Of a stretch of 64,000 nt of DNA, positions 22,201 through 32,950 are shown piece by piece. The stretch is taken from assembly GCA_018398585.1 (NCBI GenBank), contig JAGTTD010000005.1:35590750-35654749 (forward strand), in the 5' to 3' direction. This stretch comes from Simmondsia chinensis. Taxonomy: Eukaryota; Streptophyta; Magnoliopsida; Caryophyllales; Simmondsiaceae. The translations under genes were made by a program, and so were the position numbers. Each line of letters begins with the position of its first letter. Position 1 is the first letter of the stretch. Below the pieces are notes generated by a model. That model had not been told where the DNA came from and made no database searches. It saw nothing but the letters and a program-made list of their open reading frames with translations.

Positions 22201-22688
22201 TGTGTGGAAAAACTCTAACTCCTGGTATGTAATCCGAATCAAATACCACGATAATACGAGAAGTAAATGGACTACAAGAGAAAAGAAACAAATGACACAA
22301 GGATTTACGTGGAAACCCTTCTACAATCAAGAGGGGCGAAAACCACGGGCGAAGATTGGAGCTTTTATTATTAATGAATCAAGAAGAGAACAAATACATA
22401 AACTTTTTCCCTCTCTCTCTCTCTCTCACGCAAGGATGTCAACGACCTCTCTTTATTTGGATACCCAAAAGCAAAACACTCGTGCAGTATTTATAACCCC
22501 TTGAAAATTAAGGCCCGATCGATCACCAATTCCCGATCGATCTCCACCCGCTCTACAGCGGCATCTCAGAATTTTACAGAGAGCTCCCCGATCGATCGGT
22601 CCTGATACCCAATCGATTGGCACATACACGGCGTAAGGCCCTAAATAAAACACCAATAAATACCCCAAATTTGAGACATACCCTAACA
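22201..22688 (-). repeat. 5' LTR of the nested copia element
   Basis: It is 488 bp from TGTGTGGAAAA to CCCTAACA. A minus-strand TATA box, GTTATAAATACTGC, lies near 22482-22495. Upstream of it, in U3, lie several GATCGATC words (22505-22615), more than in the 3' LTR. A stem-loop block CCCTTCTACAATCAAGAGGGG lies near 22316. Confidence 0.92.
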
Positions 22689-22693
22689 ATAGC

Positions 22694-23997
22694 CCAAGAT
22701 TTATTATAAAGACAAGAAATAGATGAGACATACATATATAAGGAATTGATGCAATTAATCTGGTGATCTCTATAGCATATTTTTATTTATTACTTACGAT
22801 GATATTTATATAAAAGTCCTTGAAAGACCAAAGATGCCAGAAGCATATAGTTCAAAACCGTGCTATATATCTACTAAAAAAAGATAGGTTAATATCATTG
22901 TGACACTCTTAAAGAGTTTGAAGAAGCTGTTACGCACCTAAACTAAGAAATTGAGATTAAGGATCACGAAAAAGATCAAGTTTTGTCCCAACCTGTAAAT
23001 CGAGCGCCAATATCATTGAGTATTACTCTATTGGTCAACTTATATGAGAAGGGTACTTAAGTATTTTAATATGTTGTTTAGTACCTCAATTTTTATTTTA
23101 TTTAATTCCTTGATAAGGGTCAAGACCTTTTTTCGTCCTCAATAAGGTAATAAACGAATTCTTGGTCTTAGACTACCATACCTTGGTATAATTGTTGCAT
23201 TAGTATAACTGTTACAAGACCAAGTATAAGCCTCCTTCGATAACTTGTCACCAATATAGATTATGGAACCAATATAAAAGTATAAGAATGTGGTTAAATG
23301 TTTATCCTAATGGAACAACCAATATAGCACTATTTCGTTATGTCAAACTTGTAATTAATTTTATATGCAAGTACTGGTTATTTAGTTGACTAGCATAAGG
23401 TAAGTGACAAAAAATGCTATTTCGTTATATATTTATTTTGCTATGTTTTGGCGATCTGCTAACAATTGCAGCTACTATTTAGACGTTTGCACTTTATGAG
23501 CAAATAGAGAATGGGTAACGTCAAAGCCCTTGATTCAACATATTTTGTAAGCTTCCAACGATCAAGGGGAGTCTGATAGTACCATATGAAGATAAGTCTA
23601 TATTGTTCAAGCTAAGAAGAGTTCAGAGAACCAAGTACATTTTGACGAAGTTCTTTCCACTCTTGAGTTTTAGAAAAAGGATGAAACAAATGTTAACAAA
23701 ATCGCTCAAGGACCTGGAGAGTTATTTGCGAAAATATTGCCTACAACCAATTTTCGAGAAATCGGCACAAGATTGGCATTCACCAACTCTGAGATATCCT
23801 TGGTTAATGTGCGCCCATGAGGGACAGTTAAATACGCACTGTACTCTTTTTTCCTTCGCTATGGTTTTTCCCACTGGATTTTTTCCTGACAAGGTTCTTA
23901 ACTAGGTAGTTCAAAAAGCATATATAACTCGGACACTAAACTCTTTCAAGAGTATTTGTCCAGCAAATGTTTTAAAGGAAAATATCAAATGGGGAAG
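22694..23997 (+). pseudogene. Copia pol, RT fragment and 3' end (old element)
   Basis: Right of the nested element the old RT resumes with AQDLL and continues to DIYIKVLERPKMPEAYSSKP near 22800-22855, a motif that follows the TAYLYG segment in this family. After that the coding signal is lost. The 3' untranslated part is recognisable at 23835-23960 (CTTTTTTCCTTCGCTATGG, TTTTTCCCACTGGATTTTTT), which is typical just before the PPT of plant copia elements. Confidence 0.75.
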
Positions 23998-25103
23998 TGT
24001 TGTAAATATTGAATATTTTTCGGGTATAATTTTTATGGTCGAATTCGAATATTATTAAATATCCTAAAAAATTATAAATTATACACATACATATAATATA
24101 TGTATGTTATCCCCACTTTCCTTTGTGGGTAAGTGTACCCACAACTCAAATCCTAGATAAATATGCACGCACAAATAAAGAAAATAGCGCCGTAGAAGAA
24201 GTGAAAGTGAGAATTGAGAGAGGAAATATGAGAGAATTGAGAAATAATATAAAATATCGAGAGAATTATTCGAATAAAAGAAACACTTCTCTCGTTTTTG
24301 AGTTTTGGAATAAAATACTTGTTATTTTTCTTTAAATATATTTGAGTTTTTATTTTTATTCTCTTCCTTTTGAATATAATATGTTGAGAATATGGGTATG
24401 GCAGAATGTAACTTGAAAAAATTCCTAAGGCTTAAGGCGTGTTTTAATACTGTCTTTAAGGTATTATTTGCCCTCTCTACACAAAGATTGTTCTTAGATA
24501 TAGCAAATACACCCCCAAGATACAATAAGCTTTCTTGGATTTTGTGGAGAACAACAACCAAAAAATTCCCTGAACTCTCTTGAGAAAGAAGAAGAGAAAA
24601 ATAAGAAGAAGATGATTCAGACAAATTTAATGGGCATATCAAACCTTATATAGAGGCACATTATTTAACCGGAATTAAATTCACTTAGAAATCCGAAAAC
24701 TGACATTAACCGAATTTAGCAGTTTTATCATTTTTAATATCCGAAAATCATTTTATTTAATTAAGTAGATAAAATAATAATAAAAGGTTATTATCTGGTG
24801 TGGTATGTCCCGTACTAAGCCCCCTGCAACCGCACTGCACACAAGCGTGCCAAGTGCCAAGTGCCGCCTAATAAGCCGCCAAAAGCGCTGCGCGCGTGTG
24901 TGATTTTAGAATTCCCTTAGCCCATAAAGAGCAATATGAACTCCTAAGCCCACAACAAGCCCAACATACTAATAGGCCCATATGAGACACCTACTTATAA
25001 AGTAGTGTCTCTTCCTCTTCTTTTCCAATGTGGGATGCATTCCTATTTTTACTTAACTCTACAATACAAACTACTAACATAATATGTACTTAGTTTTATA
25101 GCA
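23998..25103 (+). repeat. Right LTR of the old copia element, split by a solo LTR
   Basis: It starts TGTTGTAAATATTG after the purine tract and ends TTAGTTTTATAGCA. It matches the left LTR on both sides of the 24382-25079 insertion. Confidence 0.85.
24382..25079 (-). mobile_element. Solo LTR inserted in an LTR
   Basis: It has TGTTGAGAATATGG..CTACTAACA ends and a perfect 5 bp TSD TAATA (24377-24381, 25080-25084). On the minus strand it reads TGTTAGTAG, ATCCCACATTGG and ACTTTATAAGTAGG, an ordinary plant LTR promoter, so minus orientation is likely. It has no internal domain. It must have formed by LTR-LTR recombination after insertion into the older LTR. Confidence 0.9.
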
Positions 25104-28038
25104 GTAGGTTTTTTTTTTTTGAATAGAAGTTATTTAGTAGGTTTGTTCAAGATGTTTTTAGATTTATTTACCTTTTAGTAAGTCAAAGTTTGTGGAAATA
25201 ATAATAGTTTTCTAATCTCTTTGATTTATTTTTTAGTGTTTTAGGTGTTATTTGTATTAACAAACAGGACCCTCTCTAACAAAACTCAATATTAGGAACA
25301 TTAAAAGACAAAATTATCTGAACAAAACAATGTTACTTTAATGTTTGACACTAAAATTTGATGCCAGGGTAATTCTTTAGCTGCCAAGGGCAACAAAGTG
25401 CAGCATTTAGAAGCAATGCGCACTAAGACGACTATGTTATGCGAGCCGTTTAAAATGCCCCCAATGTTATTAAGGGGTAGTTTTATCAGCAAACTTTATT
25501 TATTAGTTAAAGTGACTTGTCGTATTAGCTTTCTCCCGGAAAATGATATCATCTCGCAGGAGATGGTCCTATTAATACAAACAAAATCCAAAGTACTAAA
25601 AAAAGATATCGGAGAAGTCAAGAACCGTTTTATTATTTTTAGAAACGTTAAGGTACTATAAAGTAAATAAGCCGTATTTTTTACTTGAACTTAGAGCCTA
25701 TAGTCTAAACTTTTAAAGTCATCTTTGTAAATAAGTCACATAATCTAGGTCTCAAATTGATAAATCCGAAGTCATTTTCTAAAATACCTGATTGCTTAAT
25801 TGTTGTTTGTATTTGCTTTATATTTAGTTTTAATTGAATTTTTCAAACTTGATTTACATTCATTCAAAAAAAATTGATTTTTGCTAAATATCAATTCCTT
25901 GAAGGCACAAGACTTTTGTACCCTTCAACTATCAAGACAACCTGGCACACTTGAAAGTACACGGTCTTTAACTTACTTCAAAACCACCTCCAGTTTTTTG
26001 AGCCGTTGCAGGAATGTTTTTAAGTTTGTTCATATTGGTCTCTTGTCTTTTTTTCTATTCAAAATTGTCTCTAATACTTATAAATCTGTTTAAATTGACC
26101 CCTTATCTTTTTTTCTTATTTAAAATAGTTGTTTGTGTTTTATTTTATAACAAAATTGATCCCTCATCTATTTAAATTTTACCCAAATCTAGTCACCAAG
26201 TGAATGATCATTAAATAAAATATTATGGACTATTTTAAATAAAAAGAAAGAAACAAGTTGAGCAAAATTATAAACATTTGAACCATTTTGAACACGGGAA
26301 AATAAAAATAAAAATGAAGGACTTATTTGATCAAATCTATAAACATATTATATCCATTATTTTTAAGTTTATTCTCAGCCCCCTCAAAATAAAGAGAAGG
26401 GCCTTCTATTCATAAAGGAGGACTTTCCGAGCCTCAGGCTTAATTAGAATATTTACATATTTGGGCCTAAGCCCAACTTAACTTAAAGCTTTATCAGTTT
26501 AACGTCTACGTAAATTGGGGGAGTCTTAGTTTTCTTTCTTTTTTTCCATTGTTTCTTTATTTATTGATTTTAATGGTGTGTAAAGCTTCTATAGAGGAGT
26601 AGATCTTTAGTTTACTGATGAAGGACGTGCAGTCGTCTGTATCCCAGATTTATATTATGCCTTTGACAATGGATTTATATTATGTTATATACGCACCCCT
26701 ATGGGGAATTTGTGATTGTTGTTTGGTGTTTCTTTGTGTGTGTTTGTAGCCATAATAAAATCTCCAAATTATGAGCGTTCGTCTACGAGCTTGTAGCCTA
26801 GACCATAACATAATTAGTTTTTCATTCGTAGTCAGGGTTGAAGTTGTACCCAACTCTGAACGCACTTTTTTATATAAATTAATACTTAATTAGGAGTGAC
26901 AAATGAATTTGTTAGTACTATTGAGATAATTCATGCGACACCTATGGTGATAAGATGGGTTAGCCCTTAGACTAGTTCATTACCCAAAACCCTAACTTAA
27001 GTATTAATTTAGGTTTAATATTGATTTCGGAGCAAGAAAGAAATTAAGTGGTGCTAATGAGATAACCTGTGCTACACGTAGGGTGATATAGTAGGTTATG
27101 CTTTTAGACTAGTTAATTACTCTTAGTCCTAGTTTAAATATTAGCCCAGGCTTAGTGCTTGTAGCCTAAGCCTTCTAAATCATTGTCATAGTAGAATATA
27201 ATGACAGGATACGAGTAAAGCTACCATGAATTCATTTCCTGAACTAACCTCAATTGAGTGTCATAGTATAGATTTTATTGCTTTCTTTAATTAATTGTCC
27301 AAATAATCAACAAAACCCAAATCCAACCGTTCATTAATAGTGAAATTCGACTTAACTTTGATTCCCTGTGGATACGACCCGTATACCGAATTTAACTACA
27401 ACGATCCTGTATGCTTGCGAGCACACGGTTTTAAAACACACTTTTAAACCGCATCAATATCACCCCTATTTATAGAATATTCAATTTCCTCGGTCGAGCC
27501 TAGCCTACTACCTTTTAGGTTACTATTTATTATAGGCCTCTATACCTATTTGGACATGTATCACCACTTTTTCTTTCGAGAGACCCTTATCCTCGAGGGT
27601 CTAAGTATAATATCCTATATAATTGGAAAAAAAAAAAAAATTTTCAATTCCATCTCTTTTATTGTTGGATATAGCATCACCGTGGGTCGACGGCCCAGCT
27701 TGGCAGTGGTGGATTCACGTTAGAGACACCGGGATGCATGGATCCTGCAGCTTTACTGCCTAACCTTTAATTGGAACACAAAATTATATCAAAAGTTATA
27801 AAATGTAAAGATGAACCCACAACATAAGAAAGAGGGTTGGGCTGATGGCTTATGACATTCATGTCTAAATGGAGACGCAGATTTGAATCTCAAAATGCGC
27901 GTGCTTTCAATTTTCGTTATACTTTTCTTGGCAGTTTACTCTTTATCTTTTTGTTGGCAAGTGGTATTAAATTCACAATAGCTTTTGTTATTACCTAACA
28001 CTATTGTATATACAATTAAATTATACATTTTAGAGTTA
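25104..28038. other. Gene-poor AT-rich stretch
   Basis: No host exon or convincing ORF is visible. It contains a probable MITE (25232-25600), poly-purine/pyrimidine sequence at 25950-26340, and at about 26880-27450 two diverged copies of a segment with GGTGATA and CTTAGACTAGTTAATTACTC words. At 27350-27450 the text TTGATTCCCTGTGGATACGA and GCGAGCACACGG resembles the 3' end of many plant LTRs, but no partner is found. The short run 27830-27900 has a B-box-like GATTTGAATCTC and may be a SINE relic. Confidence 0.5.
25232..25600. mobile_element. Probable MITE with ~40 bp inverted ends
   Basis: The left end (TTTAGTGTTTTAGG, TTATTTGTATTAAC, AGGACC) and the right end read in reverse (TTTAGTACTTTGG, TTGTTTGTATTAAT, AGGACC) correspond over about 40 bp. 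The interior is non-coding. No TSD could be confirmed. Confidence 0.5.
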
Positions 28039-28043
28039 CTTTT

Positions 28044-28667
28044 TGTTAAGAAAACTTAAACAAATGTGATATATTATGGTATCAATTTGTTAGGGAAAAC
28101 TTAATGCGGAAGCGTATACCCTGGTAACTTGATGCGATTCAAATAATATGACTCACGCAAAACGAGAAGTAAACAAATATGGAGAAAGAAAGAACAAAAA
28201 AAGAACACACAATATTTACATGGAAACCCCTCTACGATCGAGAGGGGAGAAAACCACGGGCGGAGATGGAGATTCCTTATTAACTGAACGGAAGAATTAC
28301 AACGACACTTCCCAGAACGAGATATATGGAAGAATTACAATCACTCCTTCTGAACTCTCGTAGCACTCGAATATCTTGGAGGAATTACGAAATCACCTCT
28401 TTCTCTCAATGACGACGTCTCACCTTTGATTGGATGCTTTATGACGTAAACCCTACGTCCTTTAAATAGAGTCGAGCTTGGGAGGGCCCGATCGATCGGG
28501 AAACACTCGATCGATCGGAACGGGCCGATCGATCGGGCCTCTAATTTCCTAAAAACTCTCGAAACTTTTCTTAAATCACCCGATCGATCGGATTCCCTCC
28601 CGATCAATCGGTGACCCTACGGCAACCCCATAAAATTAAAACAAGTAATTTGAGACATAACCTAACA
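28044..28667 (-). repeat. 3' LTR of gag-only copia element 1
   Basis: It is 624 bp, TGTTAAGAAAAC to CCTAACA on the plus strand. A minus-strand TATA box CTATTTAAAGG lies at about 28460-28470. Upstream in U3 are five CCGATCGATCGG-type palindromes (28488, 28507, 28525, 28580, 28600). A perfect stem-loop CCCCTCT-ACGATCG-AGAGGGG lies at 28229-28249. A second PBS-like word lies inside U5 near 28074. Confidence 0.92.
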
Positions 28668-29271
28668 AATCTCCACCTTAGCTCAAATTACATACATAAA
28701 AGAATTTCCTACTAAAAGTACGAAACCTAACTGAGCAAAGCTTGAACTTCCTACTAGGTAGAAACTGAGTGAACATATCTAAGAGATTATCAGCAATGCC
28801 AATCTTCTTCTTCTCTGAATTGGCTCTTGACACTCTATTTGAAACAGCCACTTGCTGCTAAACCGTGTTACTTAACTGAACTCCCTCTGGCTTACTCACC
28901 TGACCTGAATCACAACCAACTGATGACATCTTCTGTGGAGACAATAACGAAGACTCACCAAACGTGACACATCTACTCGTCAGGAATTGCTTGAAGCGAA
29001 AACCTTTCTGCTTCCCATAAAGCCCTTGTTCACATACAACCAGTCCTGTAGACTGACCACACAAAGTGCCCCTCACACTGTGCTCAGATAGACCCCTATC
29101 ACCTGAATGATTCAATCTCAAACGTCCTAAATTTGTGATTACTGCTTCTGTCAACAACAAGGATGATGAAGATACTGCAACAGATCTAACAACTGTGGAA
29201 CCGACAAGCTCATACAGCGTACCTAACCTTCTGCCCTTCATAACTGTCAATGCACCCTTAACAACCTTCAA
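28668..29271 (-). pseudogene. Deleted pol remnant, element 1
   Basis: A frame at 28858-29271 runs KVVKGALTVMKGRR, a degraded HHCC segment (GRLRLNHSGDRGLSEHS) and LYGKQKGFRFKQFLTSRCVTF. In the complete relative (17.7-22.7 kb) KQKRVSFK and QKFLTSTDVTF are about 640 bp apart with integrase between, so the join marks an internal deletion. A second join near 28790-28860 leads into a pol C-terminal segment (IADN..FT on the minus strand), removing RT and RNase H. Confidence 0.85.
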
Positions 29272-30386
29272 ACTCCACCTTCAGCTGTGTACCTGTACCT
29301 TTTAGACTCAAGAGTACCTAAAGAGATGAGATTCTTCTTCAAATTAGGAACATAACGAACATCGCTCAAAATCCTGATAGTGCCATCGAACATCCTAAAA
29401 CGAATTGTTCCTATACCCAGAATTTTGCATGAAGTATTATTACCCGTCAAAGAAACTCCACCTCGAACTGACTCGTATGTGGAAAACCAATCCTGATTGG
29501 GACAGACATGATAGGAGCAACCCGAATCCAAAATCCAACTATCTTTCAAATTGGACTGAGGTTCAGACACAGACAATAGAAAATCTTTATTCTCACCATT
29601 CACAACACTAGCTGCTATGGATCTCTGGTCAGACCTGTTATCTGCTTCTAATTTTCTCTTAAGCTTGTAACAGTCTTTCTTAATGTGCCCTTTTTTATGA
29701 CAGTAGTTACAGGTTAGGTCTTGATACCTAGACTTAGACTTGTTTCCACTATGATCATATTCATTTCTCCCCCTTACAAATAAACCACTAGCTGAGTTAT
29801 AAACAAAATCAGATAATTCTTTATTTACTCGTTCTTTACTCAGTAGGTTTCTCTTAACTTCGTCAACAGATATGGTTTGTCTACCACCATAAATCATACT
29901 TTCAACAAAACCCTTATATAAAGCAGAGAGAGAACATAACAATAATATTGCCTGATCTTCATTTTTAGGAACATCATCCAATTCTTTCAAATCTTGAATA
30001 ATTGAATTAAATTCACTGACGTGATTCTTAAGTGACGTACCTTCTGACATACGAAATGTGAATAACAGGCGCTTAACTGCGAGTTTGTTGGAGACAGACT
30101 TGAAACAGAACATATCCTGCAATTTCTCCCACAACTCCTTAGCGGTCTTCACTTCCAGAACTTCTGTCAAAACGTCATCGGTAACACACATTTGAATTGC
30201 AGTGAGCGCCTTCTCATCTAACTCCTCCCATTGTGCTTCGGTAAGATTCTCTGATTTCTTCTCTTTCCCATCTATAGCTTTCTTCAAGCCATTCTGAGTT
30301 AAGAGGCCCTTAATGCAAACCTGCCATAAGCTGAAGCTCCCTTGACTACCAAACTTCTCAACTTCGGATCTAATTACGAACGTCAT
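29268..30386 (-). CDS. Gag plus protease polyprotein of gag-only copia element 1
   Basis: An open frame of about 370 codons runs from ATG 30386 (MTFVIRSEVEKFGSQGSFSL). Domains in order: DUF4219/UBN2 Gag (KELWEKLQDMFCFKSVSNK, EGTSLKNHVSEFNSII), a complete CCHC zinc knuckle CNYCHKKGHIKKDC, and the aspartic-protease active-site context WILDSGCSYHVC with DSG intact. A one-base shift at about 29270 joins it to the downstream pol remnant. The frame could start further upstream in the PBS, but this ATG matches the relatives. Gag would form the particle that packages element RNA; RT must come from elsewhere. Confidence 0.9.
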   Translation of the reverse strand: MTFVIRSEVEKFGSQGSFSLWQVCIKGLLTQNGLKKAIDGKEKKSENLTEAQWEELDEKALTAIQMCVTDDVLTEVLEVKTAKELWEKLQDMFCFKSVSNKLAVKRLLFTFRMSEGTSLKNHVSEFNSIIQDLKELDDVPKNEDQAILLLCSLSALYKGFVESMIYGGRQTISVDEVKRNLLSKERVNKELSDFVYNSASGLFVRGRNEYDHSGNKSKSRYQDLTCNYCHKKGHIKKDCYKLKRKLEADNRSDQRSIAASVVNGENKDFLLSVSEPQSNLKDSWILDSGCSYHVCPNQDWFSTYESVRGGVSLTGNNTSCKILGIGTIRFRMFDGTIRILSDVRYVPNLKKNLISLGTLESKRYRYTAEGGV

Positions 30387-30427
30387 ATTATCAAATCGAA
30401 AAAAAAAACAGGGCTCTGATACCAAAT

Positions 30428-31015
30428 TGTTAAGAAAACTTAAACAAATATAATATACTATGATACCAATTTGTTAGGGAAAACTTAATGCGGAAGCGTA
30501 TACCGTGGTAACTTGATTCGATTCGAATAATATGACTCACGCAAAACGAGAAGTAAACAAATATGGAGAAAGAAAGAACAAAACAAGAACACACAATATT
30601 TACGTGGAAACCCCTCAATAATCGAAAGGGGAGAAAACCACGGGTGGAGACGGAGATTCTTTATTAACTGAACGGAAGAATTACAACGACACTTCCTAGA
30701 ACGAGATATATGGAAGAATTACAATCACTCCCTCTGAACTCTCGTAGCACTCGAATATCTTGGAGGAATTACGAAATCACCGCTTTTCTCTCAATGGCGG
30801 CGCCTCACCTTTGATTGGATGCTTTATGACGTAAACCCTACATCCTTTAAATAGAGTCGAGCCTGGGAGGGCCCGATCGATCGGCCCTCTAATTTCCTAA
30901 AAACTCTAGAATCTTTCCTTAAATCACCCGATCGATCGGATTCCCTCCCGATAGATTGGTGACCCTACGGCAACCCCATAAAATTAAAACAAGTAGTTTG
31001 AGACATAACCTAATA
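30428..31015 (-). repeat. 5' LTR of gag-only copia element 1
   Basis: It is 588 bp and aligns with 28044-28667 throughout. It has only three palindromes (30873, 30928 and a mutated one at 30948) where the partner LTR has five, so the indel between the LTRs falls in this array. The terminal CA is mutated to TA. The TATA box lies near 30845. Confidence 0.92.
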
Positions 31016-31264
31016 CTTTTGTTTTTGGAACAACATTTTAGAGTTACTTATGTTAAGAGTTCCTGTAATTTTTTTGCCTTGTCATTATAGTCCTACTTAT
31101 ATTGTATCTATTTAATCTTTATATAATTATTACAGTGAAACTAAAGTTAAATTAATTAAATAGATTTTACCGGTTTGGAACTTAACCAATGTAAAGTCAA
31201 CCATAACCCGACTATTAAAAATTTCATCGTCAATTTACTGTCAATTTTATTCTAGGATTATTTT

Positions 31265-31612
31265 TAGCATAGGATTTCTAGGCAGTCATAACCCCAAGTA
31301 ATGCATTTATCTGCTATTTAGTGGTTTTTCGAGTACTCGGCTTTTATTGGCCATGTACTATTGGCTTTATTATATGCCTGTAGTTGTCTCCTGTATGGTA
31401 TATTTATAGTGCTAGTCTTATGAGTGGTCTAAAGCTGATGCTTGTGGCTTCTATGATCTGCAGGATACCATGTTCGCATGATAACTCGATCTCCAAGTTG
31501 GGGGTTCGCGGAAACAGCCTCTCTTCTACTCGGAAGGGGGAAGGCTGCGAACATCCACCCCCCAGACTCCGCTCGTGCGGGAGCTTCTGTGGCACTGGGA
31601 CTGTTGTTGTTG
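31265..31612 (+). mobile_element. TTG-tailed SINE, full length
   Basis: The 19 bp TSD TTTATTCTAGGATTATTTT flanks it (31246-31264, 31613-31631). The head (AGCATAGGATTTCTAGGC..) differs from the heads at 13542, 32467 and 40851. The body has GTTGGGGGTTCGCGG, AACAGCCTCTCTTC, GGGGGAAGGCTGCGAACATCC, GTGCGGGAGC and CACTGGGACTG before the TTG tail. Confidence 0.9.
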
Positions 31613-32142
31613 TTTATTCTAGGATTATTTTGACACAATATAAAATATCAACGTTGAAAATAACACGAATAAAAAAAATAATTTTATTGATATATTTAAT
31701 TAAGTATAAGGACTTATAAAAAAAATTATATATCTATTCATATTAGTTATGATTTATCATGAATATAAACCCCGTATTGTTAATGTTCTGGACTTGCTAC
31801 TACCGCTCAGTGGGCGAAAGGTGGCGGAACACAGCCGCTTGATCCTCTTCACTCTCTTGTTAGACGCTGCCTTCTGTGTCCTTTGCTGCCGCGGCTTTAA
31901 TTGTTGGAAAAAAGATGTATTTTACTTTAGTGATTTAAAAATTATTATTTTTTATATTATTTACTTTATATAAAAATATTTAATACTCAAGATTAAATTG
32001 TTATTTAAATCATTTAAAGAGTTTTATGCCATTAGCCGTTTCCTGACGTTTTGCCTGCAGCAATTAACATGCACAATAATGTTCTTTGACCCATCTTTAC
32101 TGTAAAGGAAAATTGAGCATATATACTTTGTATACAAATAAA

Positions 32143-32950
32143 TGTGAGCTTATTTTGAGATATATACATATAAGATTAAAATATTTTATTCTTTCAATCT
32201 CTTCTATTCTTATGAAATTAGTGAGCTTGGTAGTTGTAGTTCGAGGATCTTTCATTGCTGCACTGATAGAAGTTTGACGGGTTGTTGAATCCCAGGAAAG
32301 GAGCGCGTTTAAGCTTAATAGCAATACTCGTGCAGGAGGGGCATTTCCTTTCTAAGGAGAGCGTTCTTACGTGCCTCAACCAAATCAAGATATGTTTTCT
32401 AAAATCCTTTCTCTTTTTAGTTTATTTGCCGTATATATAATTATTGTTTGTGTTAAATTGTCGATTGTCTACTATCTACTGTCTACTATCTGCCTATCTG
32501 CTTTTACTAGCTGTCTGGTATGGAAGGTTTTGCCTCGATGTCTCCTCTGGGGCGTTATATTATTCGTTTTATGCTATAGCTTACTTTTTTGCTTTGATAC
32601 CCTATTGCTCACAGGTCACCATGACACGAAAATGACATAACTCTCAGGTTGAGGGTCCTCGAAAATAGTATCTCTTCAGCTTCATACTCTGAAGGGGGAA
32701 GGCCACGTACATACCCCCCCCCCCCCCCCCCGACCCCCTTTTGCGGGAGCCCTTGAGGCACTGGGTTTGTTGTTGTTAAATTGTTGATTCATGATCTGAT
32801 GAAATTTTGATATAGCTATATTGTACTTTCTAGTTCTACGACTATTGATGTATTGGTACTATTTCTTGGTTGATATAAGTTAATATATATATTTTATGTT
32901 AATAATGTATTATTCAATGAATATTATAAATATTTCCAATAGTCTTAGAA
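32143..32950 (+). repeat. Left LTR of copia remnant, with SINE
   Basis: It matches 39315-39797 over about 480 bp (AAAATATTTTATTCT, CTATTCTTATGAAATTAGTG, CTTTCATTGCTGCACTGATAG, GTTTAAGCTTAATAGC, GCAATACTCGTGCAGGAG). The SINE at 32467-32774 interrupts this copy only, so 39620-39650 shows the empty site. Exact termini are uncertain. Confidence 0.8.
32467..32774 (+). mobile_element. TTG-tailed SINE in an LTR
   Basis: The TSD GTTAAATTGTCGATT / GTTAAATTGTTGATT lies at 32452-32466 and 32775-32789. The head shares CTAGCTGTC, GGTTTTGCCTCG and ATGCTATAGCTTACTTTTTTGC with the SINE at 13542. The body follows (CTCAGGTTGAGGGTCCTCG) with a long C run and a short TTG tail. Confidence 0.9.

Larger units (their letters stand above)
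17689..22688 (-). mobile_element. Nearly complete Ty1/copia element, minus strand
   Basis: Two LTRs enclose gag, protease, integrase, RT and RNase H in copia order. The flanking 5 bp are GTAGC (17684-17688) and ATAGC (22689-22693), a TSD with one mismatch. Removing the element joins TTTGTA|GCC|CAAGAT, which restores F-V-A-Q-D of the older element's RT. The PBS (minus strand TAGTATTAGAGCC next to 22200) is a mutated match to tRNA-iMet, and the PPT reads AAGGTGGAGATTTG next to 18134. Several stops and frameshifts make this copy non-autonomous. Confidence 0.93.
13493..25103 (+). mobile_element. Old Ty1/copia element, host of several nested insertions
   Basis: It comprises the left LTR (13493-14479), gag and pol remnants and the right LTR (23998-25103). 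The primer-site region after the left LTR reads CGCTATCAACACAAG. A polypurine-like AAATGGGGAAG precedes the right LTR at 23987-23997. Nested in it are two SINEs, a 5.0 kb minus-strand copia element and a solo LTR. The base after the right LTR is GTAGG; the matching left flank is not recoverable. Confidence 0.85.
28044..31015 (-). mobile_element. Gag-only copia element 1 (TR-GAG type)
   Basis: Two LTRs and a perfect TSD CTTTT (28039-28043, 31016-31020) bound the element. The PBS (30412-30424) is a perfect TGGTATCAGAGCC on the minus strand, matching the 3' end of plant tRNA-iMet. The PPT at 28668 reads AAGGTGGAGATTTG with one change. The interior is only 1.76 kb: Gag, protease and part of gag-pre-integrase, then a jump past integrase, RT and RNase H to the last codons of pol. 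It cannot move by itself. Confidence 0.93.

Noticed and set aside
17689..22688. Functional autonomous copia element
   Set aside because: Gag has a stop and frame break, the zinc knuckle is deleted, the protease motif is DSS, and integrase and RT contain stops.
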